From assembly GCA_964036045.1 (NCBI GenBank), contig OZ038386.1, positions 18,860,398 through 18,924,397 on the forward strand: a stretch of 64,000 bases of DNA, given 5' to 3'. Shown in pieces: positions 42,801-55,243 of the stretch. Numbering within the stretch: position 1 is the stretch's first letter; each line of letters starts with the position of its first letter. Source of the DNA: Eutreptiella sp. 'Long Island Sound 2002' (lineage: Eukaryota; Euglenozoa; Euglenophyceae; Eutreptiales; Eutreptiaceae). A program made the translations under genes and the position numbers. The notes under the pieces are model-generated. The model did no database searches, was not told the origin of the DNA, and saw only the letters and a list, made by a program, of their open reading frames with translations.

Positions 42801-44762
42801 GTACCCCTGGGCCACTGGAACTGGAAATGGAACCAGGCCAGGGGGAACTACTCCACTTATGAGCAGGAATTGCTCGCGGGTATGCTAGTGCTATCCTCAC
42901 AAGCACGACTGTTGGGGAGTAACCCTGTGGTCTGGCTGTGCGACCAAGAACCGGTCCGCGGTGTCCAGAAGGGCCCCCCACCTGAGAAGGCCAAGCTACG
43001 GCGCTGGTGGACCTACCTCAGTCAACTACGGCTGACGGTACACCATATCCAGGGAGTGAAGAACAAGTGTGCAGACTACATCAGCCGCAACAACTTCGAC
43101 GCCCTGATTGGTGCCCGGTCTGAAGCGCTGGCTCAGGAGGCGTTCAGCCGAATGGACGTGCACTTGGACCTCAACATGACTATGATACGCCCCCTGGATG
43201 GACTCCAACAATCGGAGTACCTGAAGAAATTTGGGGATATCTACAAGCGCCTGGAGAAACGCCTTGAACCCCTCCTGGTCAACCAAGATCAGTGGAAGAG
43301 GGACAAGAGCTACCTCTGGCACGAGGACCGCATTGTGGTGCCTAGTGACAGAGTCCCAGCGCTGCTGAAGTGGACCCATGAGTCCAGCGGTCATGTGGGT
43401 GCTGACCGTACCCTGAGGCTGTTCAAGCAGTGGTTCCACACTACGTGGACTGACGAACAACTGCGGAAAACCCTCCAGCCTATCGTGGACAAGTGCCCGT
43501 GCAGGTCCTGCAAAACAGGGGATATCAGGGACAGAGGTCTCTACTCGACCCTGCCCATCAGTCACTGTGCTAACAGTGTTCTATACGTGGACTACACGGA
43601 GATGCCGAAGTTCGGAGGCTATGACTTCGCCCTCGTGGTAACCTGTGGGTTGACCAGGTCTACCAGGGTGTTCCCATGTACCAAGCACATTACCGGGGAG
43701 GAGACTATCAAGATACTCCTGGAGGAGTGGTTTTGTGTCTATGGGGCGCCCAAGGAGATCAACTCCGATGAGGACATACGAGTACGCTCAGATACCTGTT
43801 GGTACAAGAGGGTCCTGAGATCCCTCAATGTCCAGGTGTCTACGGGGATCCCCTACTCGCACACGAGCAACCCCCTATGTGAGCGACAGATTCGTGTCCT
43901 CAAGGAGAATGTAAGGATATGGTGCAAAACTGAACGCACCAGGGACTGGGTGAGACTACTCCCCGTCATATCCTTGATGATGAACTCCCAAGAGAGTTCA
44001 GCTACTGGCTACTCACCCGATGAGCTATTCCTAGGGCGCCCGGCGTGGTTCCTACATGCCCCCTATCCAGAGGACACCCATTCTTCTGTGGGTGAATGGG
44101 TCCAAGAGCAACAAGCGAAGGTGGACAAGGCCAAGGCTATGCTCCAGAGAGTGAGGGAGCGTCAGTGGAACAAGAAGAACAAGCACCGAGTACCGGCCAC
44201 CTACCAAGAGGTGGACTGGGTGCTGGTGCACCACAGTCGACTACCCGCCTGGCCACCCTCTACCAGCGATGACCCCTACTTCGGGCCGTACAAGATTCTA
44301 TCTGTGGATGGACACCGTATTACAGTGCGGTGTTCTCCCCGTCTAGGGGGGACCCTGGTGTGCGCTGCTCAACACCTGAAGCGCTACTATGATCCTGAAG
44401 ACCTCTGTGGGGAGGGGTGGGAGCTGAACGACGAGGAGATCGCCGCCTCAGACCTACAACGGGCTGCCAGCCCTATGGAAGTTGAAGGGGAACTCCCCGA
44501 CATGAACGCCGAGGAGATGGCTAAGGAGGGCTTCTACCTGGTGAAGTCTGTCCTACGCCACCGCTATCGCCAGGGTTGGCGCTTCCTCACCCTCTGGGAA
44601 GGGTTTGGAGTCGAAGAGGCCTCCTGGGAGCCCTTCTCTGCGTTTGTTCTACCTGAGGGACGCCCAAACTCAGTTCTGGCTGACTACTTGTCCCAGAACA
44701 ACCTTGGTGAGTTGCTGAGGCTCCCTGAGACGCTTGCCTCCAAGACTAAAGCTAGGGACTGA
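39837..44762 (+). pseudogene. pol: E4 pol polyprotein, with lesions
   Basis: Domains in order: protease with LDTGATIS (about 39912-39935); a methyltransferase-like region (VELFASDKQH, then GNPRF near 40490, then SRMVLC); a long acidic linker; RT with VDYGELN, FWQVDLTP and HIDD (42186-42197); RNase H with VTDASN; integrase with an HHCC zinc module (GHVG to CPCRSC), Asp in VDYTEMP, Asp in NSDEDIR and Glu in CERQIR; a chromodomain-like end (TLWEGFG, then SWEPF). Lesions relative to E5: a one-base insertion near 40568, a TGA at 41377-41379 and a 7-base loss near 41756. From 41754 to the stop 1,002 codons are open. RT has HIDD where YxDD is usual. Confidence 0.87.
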
Positions 44763-47046
44763 ACCTTACCCCTAAGTGTGCTACGTATGTCTGTGTGTGT
44801 CTCACTTCTCACCCGGGCGTGGCTCCCGAATCAACGGGCTTTGCTGATGTCGGACCAAAGGTCCTAGTCAGGTACTGGTACCACTCCTATGGCGCCCAAT
44901 TTCTGTGCTGGCGCCTATCCTTGGGGGAAGACAGCAAAAGCCCTACCTACTAGAGGGGAGGGGTGGCCAAGTGTGCTAAGGGCATACAAAATGCCCATTT
45001 TTGCTAAAGGCCAAAAGCTAACGCACTTCCCTGCCCACGAGGAAAAGCACGCGGGACAGGAGACACCACTACTCTACACACCCTACCTACAGTGGCACCA
45101 TCCTGGTGGGCGAGCACTTCTGCAACTGGCTCAAGCCCCCACTCAGGATTACCACTCCTACACTCATGCTCTACTGGGTGTTGTTGGAGGTAAAGTCGTG
45201 AGTCCTAATGACCCTCCTGTGAAGAAGACAAGAGAACACAGCGCTGCTAAGCAACTGTGGCCTAACAGGGACGCCACAACGCGTTTCCCTGCTAGGGCTT
45301 GGAGGGAAGGGGTGCTCTTGTTGCTTGCACAGCGTGGATGTCGATGGAGTCGAACTGCCCTCGCCACTCCTGGCTGAGGTGCAGTCAATTGTTTGTGTGA
45401 TCAGCGCCCTTGTTTAGCAGGGCAAGAAAAAAATGGGACGCTGCTGCACCAATCACCCTACCTGCCCACTGTAAAGCAAAGGGCAATGAAGGGGTGTTTG
45501 CGGCTGAGGAACCAAGCCACACTCCACGTATTATACGCTTCTCAGTGTGACCTATAATACACTGTCCTCAAACACGCCCTGTCAAGCAAGCAAGCGTTAA
45601 GAGACTCCTCAGGTTCTCTTAAAGAACGTACCGAGGAGCCCCTGGGTAACCTAAACAAGGTTTGCCGTGCGCATTTCGCGTGGCCTACCCTTTAATGCGT
45701 CTGTGAATGCACAAGCATGCACGAGTGGACGAGCTGTCTTTGGCAAACCTACAAATCTTACCAACAATCACGAACTCCACCAAGGGGTGGCCCCACCTGG
45801 GCTTAGCTACCTTACCTACCGCTGGAGACTGGAGCAAGGTGAGGAGAAAAACGAAGCGCAAGCGAAATCGTCGCTATGCATCGGTGTGTATGTTCTAATC
45901 AGTGCAACAAAAAGGGAGGTTGGTGCTGTAAGAGCAGTTGTCACGGTTTCCCCGCATTGCACCGCAGGGCAGGACCGGTAGCCCCCCGTGACAACCACTC
46001 CCTGGCCGAAGGCCATCTGTTTTTCCCTAATCTCACCTCTAATCATCTGCAATCTTTCTAATCTAGCCCTCTATCGTTTGTTAGCGCTGCTACCAGACTC
46101 GTTCACGGAGACACGAGACGAGCAATGTGCATGCTGCATACGAGACGAGCACACCTGTGGTTTATACCTGATTCATTGAAGTCTTTTTGTTGATCTTGGA
46201 ATTCTTGGATTTTTGACTCTTTCTGTCAGTGTGGGTGGAATCTGTATGTTTATTTATTTATGTGTGTCTGGTCATTTTCCTGTCCACGTGACACATACGT
46301 TTATAATCACATTATTTCTGTATTTTCCGGCACTTCGCTAGGAGCCGCTCCTGCACGCCGCCTTTTTCTGCGTAGGTTTCTTGATTCAAAAAATCGAGCG
46401 ATGACTACAATTTTTATAAAAATGTGCATCTGATGCACAATTGGATTCTGCTCAGGTGTGTTGTCTTAGAAAAATTGTAGGCCGTCATTCTGACGGAATT
46501 AGGTGTTGTCGCTTTGCGCTTGCGTGGATTCGTCCATAATTCTCCCATTCCTGCCTCTGCAGATATCCTCGCGAAAGCCTCGCTGAGTAGGCCGCTTTCT
46601 GGGCCGAAAAGCAGCAGCCAGGAGACTGAGCAGAACCCAAGACCCCACCAAGGGGCAATTTAATTTCTTGACGACTCCCTTCGCACTAAGATCAGGACAG
46701 CAGGTCGCCAGCAGATTTTAACAACCGGAGCGGATGTCCATACAGAGTCTGGCGTTGGGTTAGTGTCGCGCTGCGTCTTGGAGGGAGGGATGCACATGCA
46801 CATGGTTTTGGCATGCTCCCAACCTAACCCAACCAAGCCACAGGAACCCCGGCAGCGCCATGAGCGCTGAGCTTTCTGTAGGAAATGTCACAAACACAGC
46901 AGCAAAAAGGCGCCAGCCGTGGTGAGCGCCCATTTTTCTGTGTGGGGGAAGCTATAGGTATTTTAAAGTAGATGTGGAAACCAAGGAAAGGCCAAGAAAA
47001 GAATTCTTTTTTCCTGAAAATGCGACAGTGGTGGCCACCACAGCAC
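44763..47046 (+). other. E4 3' non-coding interior
   Basis: About 2.3 kb separates pol from the polypurine tract, with no recognisable gene. It recurs, inverted, in E5 (48381-52428 without the TIR element), so it is part of the family and not a late insertion. Confidence 0.75.
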
Positions 47047-47054
47047 AAGGGGGG
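47047..47054 (+). other. E4 polypurine tract
   Basis: AAGGGGGG directly precedes the 3' LTR start AGTAAG. Confidence 0.8.
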
Positions 47055-47846
47055 AGTAAGAAAAAGTGCTTTTCCAATGCTTTGGGGTATACTTCAGTTG
47101 TATTAGAGGTGCTCTAAGCACTCTTGCATTTTTATCTTAGTATTGGCCAAACCAAAAGTGGTGATAACACATTATGACCTATGGAACCAAACACTAAATC
47201 AGGATATGCAGTGGACCCCTCAATCCCCTAACAATGTGAGGCTATTCATCTTTTCCTGGGTTGACTGAGAACTGACATATCCAGGGCAGAGCCTATGAAT
47301 TTATCTATGTTTTCTCATGAATTCTTAGCTATCCTAGTGGTATGCACCCTAGGGGGCTGGGCACCTCTTTTTGAGAGGTCCTGGGTTCAATTCCCGGTCA
47401 GCCTAGCTAAGTAGGAACATCCCATGTGACATGGCAGTGACCTCATCGCCACGTGCCCTGCCACCTCAGCACATATGGGACCCAAAACAAAGAGTGCACA
47501 TCTCCTGAGATGGCACTATGGAGATTGAGTGACCATGGGGCAGTTTTCCAACTCTTTTTCCAAAACATTTCAGCTATCTTTGTGAATATCCAATCCGATT
47601 TGACCTGAGTTGCAGTTTCTGTGAATATTCTAACATCTTTCACTGTTTACACTGCAGCCCTTCATGCTTTGATCCTGATTCTCTTCTACTTGCTTATCTC
47701 TGGCTCGGGCTATCCTGGATTGGTTGTATTTCAGCAAACAAAACATTTTCCTCATCAAAAACAAGCAGCAGGAAACCCTACACCAGCAGCAAGCAGCAGG
47801 AGAGGCACAACAAACACACAGTGTTGAAATCACTATAAAACCTTCT
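47055..47846 (+). repeat. E4 3' LTR
   Basis: This 792 bp copy of 36455-37246 ends AAACCTTCT and is followed by the AATAT duplication. Confidence 0.92.
47326..47404 (+). other. tRNA-like segment in the E4 3' LTR
   Basis: It is identical in its key parts to 36726-36804: A-box-like region, 5 bp anticodon-like stem with TTTTTGA loop, and exact B box. Confidence 0.55.
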
Positions 47847-47851
47847 AATAT

Positions 47852-48371
47852 TTTACATGTTTGAGAAGAACTGATTGGAAAACTGCCCCAAGGGCTCACA
47901 GTCTTCCATAGTGCCATCTTGAGATGTGCACTCTTTGTTCTTGGGTCCCATAGGTGCTGAGGTGGCATGGCTTGTGGCGCTGAGGTCACTGCCATGTCAC
48001 ATGGGATATTCCTACTTAGCTAGGCTGACTGGGTATTGAACCCAGGACCTCTCAAAAGAGGTGCCCCAGCCCCCTAGGGTGCATACCACTAGGATAGCTA
48101 AGAATTCATGACAAAACATAGATAAATTCATAGGCTCTGCCTTCAGTATGTCAGTGCCTCAGTTACTCAGGAAAAGATGTTTTAGTGCATATAGCTTGGG
48201 GATTAAGGGGTCCACACAACATCCTGATTTAGTGTTTGGTTCTATAGGTCAAAATTTGTTATCACCACTTTTGGTTGGGCCAATACTAAGATAGAAATGC
48301 AAGAGTGCTTAGAGCACCTCTAATACAACTAAAGTATACCCCAAAGCATTGGAAAAGCACTTTTTCTTACT
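47852..48371 (-). repeat. E5 3' LTR, proximal part
   Basis: In minus orientation these are the first 520 bases of the E5 3' LTR, starting AGTAAG at 48371. The rest is at 36184-36454, beyond E4. Confidence 0.88.
48021..48108 (-). other. tRNA-like segment in the E5 3' LTR
   Basis: This is the minus-strand copy. The T-arm stem here is perfect (CTGGG/CCCAG) because CCCGG is CCCAG, while the anticodon-like loop has lost one base (TTTTGA). Confidence 0.5.
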
Positions 48372-48380
48372 CCCCCCTTC
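48372..48380 (-). other. E5 polypurine tract
   Basis: On the minus strand AGAAGGGGGG precedes AGTAAG, the LTR start. Confidence 0.75.
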
Positions 48381-49934
48381 TGCTGTGGTGGCCACCACTG
48401 TCGCATTTTCAGGAAAAAGCAATTTTTTTCTTGGCCTTTCCTTGGTTTCCACACCTACTTTAAAATACCTATAGCTTCCCTAACACTGGAAAAGAGCGCT
48501 TTACCATGGCCAGCGACTCTTGCTGCATTGTTAATGACAATTTCCAACAGAAAGCTCAGCGCTCTTGGCGCTGCAGGGGTTCCTGTGGCTTGGTGGGGCT
48601 AGAATAGGGCATGAAAAGACCATACGCATATGCATCCCTCCCTCCAAGCTGCAGCGTAACACAACCCAACGCCAGACTCTCATAGGACGCTCGATCTAAG
48701 TCTCATGGAACCTGATGGAGACACCTGTCCTGGTACTGCGGCGAGGGTGCGACGATTTAATTAGAATTGACCCTTGGAGGGGTCTTGGTCCTGGTTCAGT
48801 CTCCTGCTGCTGCTTTTCGGCCCGAACAGCGGCCTACTCAGCGACGCTTTGCGAGGATATCTGTACAACAAAGATGGAAGGATGAGGGACGAATCCACAC
48901 AAATGCGAAGCGACAACACCTAAATCCGTCAAATGACAGCCTAGAATTTTTCTGAAAGCACATACCTGAACAGAATCCAATTGTGCATCAGATGCACATT
49001 TTTACAAAATTTGTGGTCATCTCCTGATATTTTAAATCAGGAAATTCCTACCCAGAAAAAGGCGGCGCGCAGGAGCGGGTCCTAGCGAAGCCCCGGAAAA
49101 CAAAGAAATAATAAGATTATACACGCATGTTACGTATACTGACGAAAATGACGAGACACACATAAGTAAATAAACATAAAGATTCCACCCACAGTGACAG
49201 AAAGAATTCAACATCCAAGAATTCGAAAATCAACAGAAGGACTTCAATGAATCAGGTATAAACCACAGGTGTGCTCGTCTCGTATGCAGCATGCACATTG
49301 CTCGTCTCGTGTCTCCGTGAACGTGCCTTGTAGCAGCGCTAACAAACGATAGAGGGGTAGATTAGAAGATTGCAGATTATTAGAGGTGAGATTAGGGAAA
49401 AAACAGATGGCCTTCGGCCAGGGAGTGGTTGTCACGGGCGGGCTACCGGTCCTACCCTGCGGTGCAATGCGGGGCAACCGTGACAACTGCTCTTACAGCA
49501 CAACCGCCCTTTTTGTTGCACTGATTAGCACATACACACTTATGCATGGCGTCGTGTGTCACTTGTGTTTCGCTTTTTCCCTCACCTTGCCTCACTCTCC
49601 AGCGGTAGGTAAGGTAGGTAAGCCAAGGTGGGGCCACCCCCTGGTGGAGTTCGTGATTGTGGGTAAGATTAGTAGGAAAAAGAAGATTGGTCCAGGTTGT
49701 GTTGTTGCAAGACTCGTGCATGATCGTGCATTCACACACGCATTAAAGGGTAGGCCACGCGTGGTGCGCACCGTATAACCCCTGTTTAGGTTACCCAGGG
49801 GCTCCACCCCACGTTCTATAAGAGAACGGGTGGAGTTCCTTAAGCTTGCTTGCTTGTACTTGGGTTTGAGGACAGTGTATTATAGGGCTACCTGAGAAGC
49901 GTATAAGTCATCTGCCTTTGCTTTACAGGTCGGA

Positions 49935-51639
49935 CACCTAGGATTTTATGAAGTACCGGAATCCCGTAACTGAACCGTCCAAAAACTGCCGCGATTGCGA
50001 TTTACGGCCCGCCGCAACCCAATTTTGCCGGAGCTTTGGTGATTTGTGCCAAATCTGTGCGCATATGCCCCGATTTAGATAGCGCAATCGGTAACATACG
50101 ACGTTATCTAGTTGCTGTATTCAAATCACGTCGACAGTGTTTTTGGGGGTTGAGTGGGCAGTTGTGGGGCCCCCCACCCTAATTTGAGGGTGCTGGAGTC
50201 AAAAAGACGTGTTTTGCAAGGTTTTGGAGCAGGTTTTTGAGTGTTTCGGAGCCGCCATCACCAAAAAAAACCGCATTTTTTTGCCCAAAAATGGCCAAAA
50301 AATGCCATTTTGTAGCCTAAAACAGCGTTTTTGGGGCCTGAATGGTCAGTTGTAGGGCCCCATACCCTATTTTCAGGGTGTTGGACTCAGAACAAAGTGT
50401 TTTGCAAGGTTTGCAAGCAGATAATCAAGGTTTTCAGGGCCGCCATCACCAAAAAAACGCATTTTTTGGCCAAAAATGGCTTAAAAAAAACCATTTTTTG
50501 GCCTAAAACGGTGTTTTTGGGGCCTGAGTGGCCACAGGTAGGTCCCCATACCCTCTTTTGAGGGTGCAGGACTCAAAAAAGCGTGTTTTGCAGTGTTTTG
50601 GAGCAAATGATCAAGCGTTACGGAGACACCATCACCAAAAAACCCCTTTTTTTGCCCAAAAAATGCCAATTTTTGGCCTAAAACAGCATTTTTGGGGCAT
50701 TAGTGGTCAGTTGTAGGGCCCCATACCCTATTTTGAGTGTGGTGGACTCAGAAAAACGTGTTTTGCAAGGTTTTGGAGCAGGTTATTGAGTGTTTCAGAG
50801 CCGCCATCACCAAAAAAAACCGCATTTTTTGCCCAAAAATGGCCAAAAAAGGCCATTTTGTAGCCTAAAACAGTGTTTTTGGGGCCTGAGTGGTCGGTTG
50901 TAGGGCCCCATACCCTATTTTCAGGGTGCTGGACTCAAAACAAAGTGTTTTGCAAGGTTTTGGAGCAGATAATCAAGGGTTTCAGGGCCGCCATCACCAA
51001 CAAAACGCATTTTTTGGCTAAAAATGGCCCAAAAAAGCCTTGTTTTGGCCTAAAACACTGTTTTTGGGACCCGAGTGGTCACAGGTAGGGCCCCATACCA
51101 TATTTTGAGGGTGCTGGACTCAAAACAGCGTGTCCTTCAGTTTTTTGGAGCAAATGATCAAGGGTTCCGGAGCCACCATCACCAAAAAACCGCTTTTTTT
51201 GCCCAAAAAATGCCAATTTTTTGGCCTAAAACAGCATTTTTGGGGCATGAGTGGTCAGTTGTAGGGCCCCATACCCTATTTTGAGTGTGGTGGACTCAGA
51301 AAAACGCGTTTTGCAAGGTTTTGGAGCACCATATGAAGTGTTTGGAGCCGCCATCACCAAAAAACCGTATTTCTTGCCAAAAACAAACATGTATGGTTTG
51401 AGCTATACAAAAGCTGCTATTCGCAACTAGGTGGTGAATGTCATATTTCTCGGATACGGCCGATTTTAGATGGAATCAAGCCTGCATTGTCGATCTAGGG
51501 GCTGGAAAATTTCCAATTTGGAGGGTGGGGGGGGGCTAACTCCGGAAAATATGCTCTTTGTGGTATAATTTGACAAAAAAAGTAGTATTTCTGACTGTAG
51601 TTGGTTTTAGGATTTTTGGACCCCATAAAATCCTAGGTG
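49935..51639. mobile_element. TIR element filled with about 180 bp tandem repeats
   Basis: A perfect 16 bp inverted repeat, CACCTAGGATTTTATG, marks both ends. E4 lacks the element at the matching place, which confirms an insertion. The flanks share AGGTC followed by similar bases (49928 onward and 51641 onward), so the duplication is about 5-8 bp but imperfect. There is no transposase. Most of the inside is the repeat array at 50150-51380. The superfamily is unclear. Confidence 0.75.
50150..51380. repeat. Seven-unit tandem array with three-unit higher order
   Basis: The units of 178-186 bp each have TTTTTGGGGCCTGAGTGG-like starts, CCATCACCAAAAAA near the middle and GCCTAAAACAG at the end. 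Units differ by type in the order A-B-C-A-B-C-A. Type A has GAGTGTTTC, type B GATAATCAAGG and type C CAAATGATCAAG. Same-type units are about 550 bp apart and closer to each other than to their neighbours. Confidence 0.8.
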
Positions 51640-52428
51640 AAGGTCAGGGTGATTGGTGCAGCAGCGATTGTTTTTTTTATGCCCTGCTAAACAAGGGCGC
51701 TGATCACACCAAACAGATAACTCCGCCTCTGCCTGTGGCAGAGCACGGAGTCCAACTCCATCGACATCTGCGCTGTGCACGCCAAAAGAGCACTCCTTCC
51801 CTCCAAGCCCTAGCAGGGAAACGCATTGTGGCATCCCTGTTAGGCCACAGACGCTTAGTAGCTCTGCGTTCTCTTGCAATCTCACAGGTGAGCTGCTAGG
51901 GCTCGTGACTTCTCTCTCAACGCCATCCAGTAGAGTGTGTGTGTAGGAGTGGTAGTCCTAAGTGGGGGCTTGAGCCAGTTGAACAAGCGCTCGCCCACCA
52001 GGTTGGTGCCACTGCAGGGTGTGTAGGACCTGTAGTTCGTGTGTCACTGTCCCACCCGTTTCCTGCAATTTTAGCGGGGTTGGTGGGCAGTGGCAGTGGT
52101 TAGGCTAGATTTGGGCCATCGTAGCAAACAGGCGTTTTAATGCCTTCATAGCTTTTGGCCACCCCTCCCCTGTAGTAGGCAGGTAGGTAGGAAAAAACAA
52201 TACCTGGCTTAGTATGCTGGGTATTCCCCCAAGGTTTTGCGCCAGCAGAGAAACTGGGCGCTTAGGGGCAGAGAGACCCGGGGCGTACCCTGTGGCACCG
52301 GTAAGACATCCGCCAGGTTTAGCAAACGTGCAGACTTGGGTATAATTAGGACACCATTACTGCGGCTTGCTCTCAGGACCTTAGGAATAGCACACTCACA
52401 CACAGGCTTAGGCAGGTAAGGGTAAGGT

Positions 52429-53580
52429 TCAGTCCCTAGCTTTAGTCTTGGAGGCAAGCGTCTCAGCTAGCCTCAGCAACTCACCAAGGTTGTTCTGGGA
52501 CAAGTAGTCTATCAGAACTGAATTTAGGCGTCCCTCAGGTGGAACTAACGCTGAGAAGGGCTCCCAGGTGGCCTCTTTGACTCCAACCCCTTCCCAGAGT
52601 GTGAGGAAGCGCCAACCCTGGCGATAGCGGTGGCGTAGGACAGACTTCACCAGGTAGAAGCCCTCCTTAGCCATCTCCTCGGCGTTCATGTCGGGAAGGT
52701 CCCCTTCAACTTCCATAGGGCTGGCAGCCCCCTGTAGGTCTGAGGCGGCGATCTCCTCGTCGTTCAGCTCCCACTCCTCCCCACAAAGGTCTTCAGGATC
52801 ATAGTAGCGCTTCAGGTGTTGAGCAGCGCACACCAGGGTCCCCCCTAGACGGGGAGAACACCGCACTGTAATACGGTGTCCATCCACAGATAGAATCTTG
52901 TAGGGCCCGAAGTAGGGGTCATCGCTGGTAGAGCGTGGCCAGGCGGGGAGTCGACTGTGGTGCAACAGCACCCAGTCCTCTTCTTGGTAGGTTGCAGGCA
53001 CCCCGTGCTTGTTCTTCTTGTTCTACTGACGCTCCCTCACTCTCTGGAGCATAGCCTTGGCCTTGTCCACCTTCGCTTGTTGCTCTTGGACCCACTCACC
53101 CGCACAAGAATGGGTGTCCTCTGGATAGGGGGCATGTAGGAACCACGCCGGGCGCCCTAGGAATAGCTCACGGGGCAAGTAGCCAGTCGCCGAACTCTCT
53201 TGGGAGTTCACCATCAAGGATATGACGGGGAGTAGTCTCACCCAGTCTCTGGTGCGTTCACCTTTGCACCATATCCTTACATTCTCCTTGAGGACACGAA
53301 TCTGTCGCTCACATAGGGGGTTGCTCGTGTGAGAGTAGGGGATCCCCGTAGACACCTCGACATTGAGGGATCTCAGGACCCTCTGGTACCAGCCAGTATC
53401 TGAGCGTACTCGTATGTCCTCATCGGAGTTGATCTCCTTGGGCGCCCCATAGACACAAAACCACTCCTCCAGGAGTATCTTGATAGTCTCCTCTCTGGTA
53501 ATGTGCTTGGTACATGGGAACACCCTGGTAAACCTGGTCAACCCACAGGTCACCACGAGGGCAAAGTCGTAGCCCCCAAA
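52429..53580 (-). pseudogene. pol: E5 pol, 3' part (IN core and chromodomain)
   Basis: This continues pol after the 53590-56231 insertion. It covers the integrase core from MPKFGGYDF through NSDEDIR and CERQIR, then a TAG at 53023-53025 where E4 has Trp. The last part (52429-53001) has the linker and chromodomain-like end (TLWEGVG, then TWEPF). It matches E4 43600-44762 closely. Confidence 0.82.
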
Positions 53581-53707
53581 CTTAGGCATATCCTCTCTTT
53601 CTGAGTGTCTATTTTTTTTCGATGACAGCATTTTGTAATGCCTGATCAACCTGCAGACCTGGCTGCAGTGTTTACGCAAAATCCAGGCCACGCTCCGCCT
53701 GCGATCA

Positions 53708-55243
53708 ATGCTGAACGATCCACCGATCAAAACGCCTGCAGAGCAGCAGGAGCTGACAGTACCGCCGCCTGCCGCTTCTGTCCTTCACAGCCTGCAGAAC
53801 GTCGTGGTTACAACTCTGTGGTCACACTGGGTTCTGTTCGAAGTTTTGGAAAAAGAAATACAACTTCAACGCCTCCTGCGACAACAGTCAATTTTTTCAC
53901 GCCCACCTTCGACGCCAAATAATAAGCTGCAAGACAACTGCAATACTACAACAGCCACCGTTCAACCATGCTGTTCCTCTTTTGCTACCTTTGCAGTGCC
54001 TGTCAATGACCCGAATAAAAACAGCGATGACGAGTATACCTCAAACTCAGCGCCAACCAAGTCAGCCAAAAAGGTATTGCCTTCACCAACACACCGCCAT
54101 CAAGCTGCTGGTCAAAAGCCGAAGCCGTCCAAGAACAGGTACGACGCAGCTTTTGTCTCGCAACCAGAGAATGATGATGAATGCAGCTCAAACTCAGCGC
54201 CAACGGAAACAGAGGAGATAGCAACACCGTCGCCAACACATCGCAAACCAGTTGCTGGTCACAAGCCAAAGCTGTTCAGGAGCAAGTACGACATGACGCC
54301 TTCGCCAACGCATCGCCAACAAGATACTAGTCAAAAGCGGAAGCAATCCAAGAAAAGGTACGACGCCACTCTTGTGTCGCAACCAGAGGACAATGATGAA
54401 TACATTTCAAAACCGACGCTAGCAAAAACAGCGGAAATGGAAACGCCGTCACCAACGCTCCGCCAACACGTTGCTGGTCAAAAGCCGAAGCCGTCAGGGA
54501 ACAGGTACGACGCAGCTCTTGTCTCGCAACCAGCACGCTACTTGCCGAGCTCATCAAAGTTCGACACCGGAAATGTATTTAACATCCTGCGGACCCGTTC
54601 TGCAAGGCAAACCACCACGTCCAAAGAGCCTGTCAGCACACTGCCTCGCACGAAAGTGAGCGGCAACGCTACACAGAACCAAGGCACGCTACCAACAGCG
54701 AAGCAGCAGCACCAACCAACGAGTCGAAGGTCTCCATCAAGCACCTCCAAGTATGAAATACGACTTGGGTACAAAAAAGGTTCTCCGAATTGCAGAACAC
54801 GGCTTCAAAGTGCGCCCCGAGTGCACCAGTACCAACCAGTGAGTTCACCGTCAAATATATGGAAGGTAAAACCATCGCCGAAAGTCACAGCTTCGAATTC
54901 TAGTCAAAAAGAAACGCCGACCAACAACAACACTTCACTTGCTGATGATCAACGTCTGATGCCGCAAAGCACGACCACCGAGAAAATGCCGACGCCAAAG
55001 CTTCCCGTGCAACAAAAGAAGGATAATAAAGTATCGTGGTATGTAAACGCTATTGGTGAATTTTGTCTCAGCAACAACAATGAGGCAGTCCAACTTACTG
55101 ACGCTCCTCGCCTCACCACGATGGAGATCCAAAAGATCTTGTACGTGAAGGCTGAGACCGAATATCTAATTGCAAACAGCCACTTAAAGGCTATTGACGA
55201 CAGCAACAGTTTTTACTGGTTAGAAGACCTTGTTACATCATAA
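53708..55243 (+). CDS. Uncharacterised repeat-rich basic protein in the 9 bp TSD insertion
   Basis: This is a 511-codon ORF from ATG to TAA. It is rich in Ser, Thr, Pro, Lys and Gln. Residues of about 100-275 hold four degenerate repeats of 40-50 residues with shared words SNSAPT, PSPTHR, AGQKPKPS, RYDAA and VSQPE; the second and third are shortened. The C-terminal 75 residues look more folded (VSWYVNAIGEFCLS, then EIQKILYVKAETEYLIA, then FYWLEDLV). I do not recognise a family. An overlapping frame upstream (53638-53922) is also open, so the true N-terminus could lie there with a frame change or an intron. Confidence 0.5.
   Translation: MLNDPPIKTPAEQQELTVPPPAASVLHSLQNVVVTTLWSHWVLFEVLEKEIQLQRLLRQQSIFSRPPSTPNNKLQDNCNTTTATVQPCCSSFATFAVPVNDPNKNSDDEYTSNSAPTKSAKKVLPSPTHRHQAAGQKPKPSKNRYDAAFVSQPENDDECSSNSAPTETEEIATPSPTHRKPVAGHKPKLFRSKYDMTPSPTHRQQDTSQKRKQSKKRYDATLVSQPEDNDEYISKPTLAKTAEMETPSPTLRQHVAGQKPKPSGNRYDAALVSQPARYLPSSSKFDTGNVFNILRTRSARQTTTSKEPVSTLPRTKVSGNATQNQGTLPTAKQQHQPTSRRSPSSTSKYEIRLGYKKGSPNCRTRLQSAPRVHQYQPVSSPSNIWKVKPSPKVTASNSSQKETPTNNNTSLADDQRLMPQSTTTEKMPTPKLPVQQKKDNKVSWYVNAIGEFCLSNNNEAVQLTDAPRLTTMEIQKILYVKAETEYLIANSHLKAIDDSNSFYWLEDLVTS

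Larger units (their letters stand above)
36455..47846 (+). mobile_element. E4: Ty3/gypsy chromovirus-type element nested in the E5 LTR
   Basis: E4 is 11,392 bp on the plus strand. Its LTRs (36455-37246 and 47055-47846) are 792 bp each, with about ten differences by eye. The 5 bp duplication AATAT is exact, and the uninterrupted site can be read in the other E5 LTR near 62842-62847. The LTR ends are AG and CT, not TG and CA. Gag and pol are recognisable but carry at least five frame lesions. It is the same family as E5 in the opposite orientation. Confidence 0.92.
48381..52428 (-). other. E5 3' non-coding interior, interrupted by a TIR element
   Basis: This region is homologous, inverted, to 44763-47046. 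It is split by the 1,705 bp element at 49935-51639. It has no recognisable gene. Confidence 0.7.

Noticed and set aside
50331-51284. Short repeated ORFs (60-76 codons) in the tandem array
   Set aside because: They recur only because the 180 bp units recur, and the frames are not kept between unit types.
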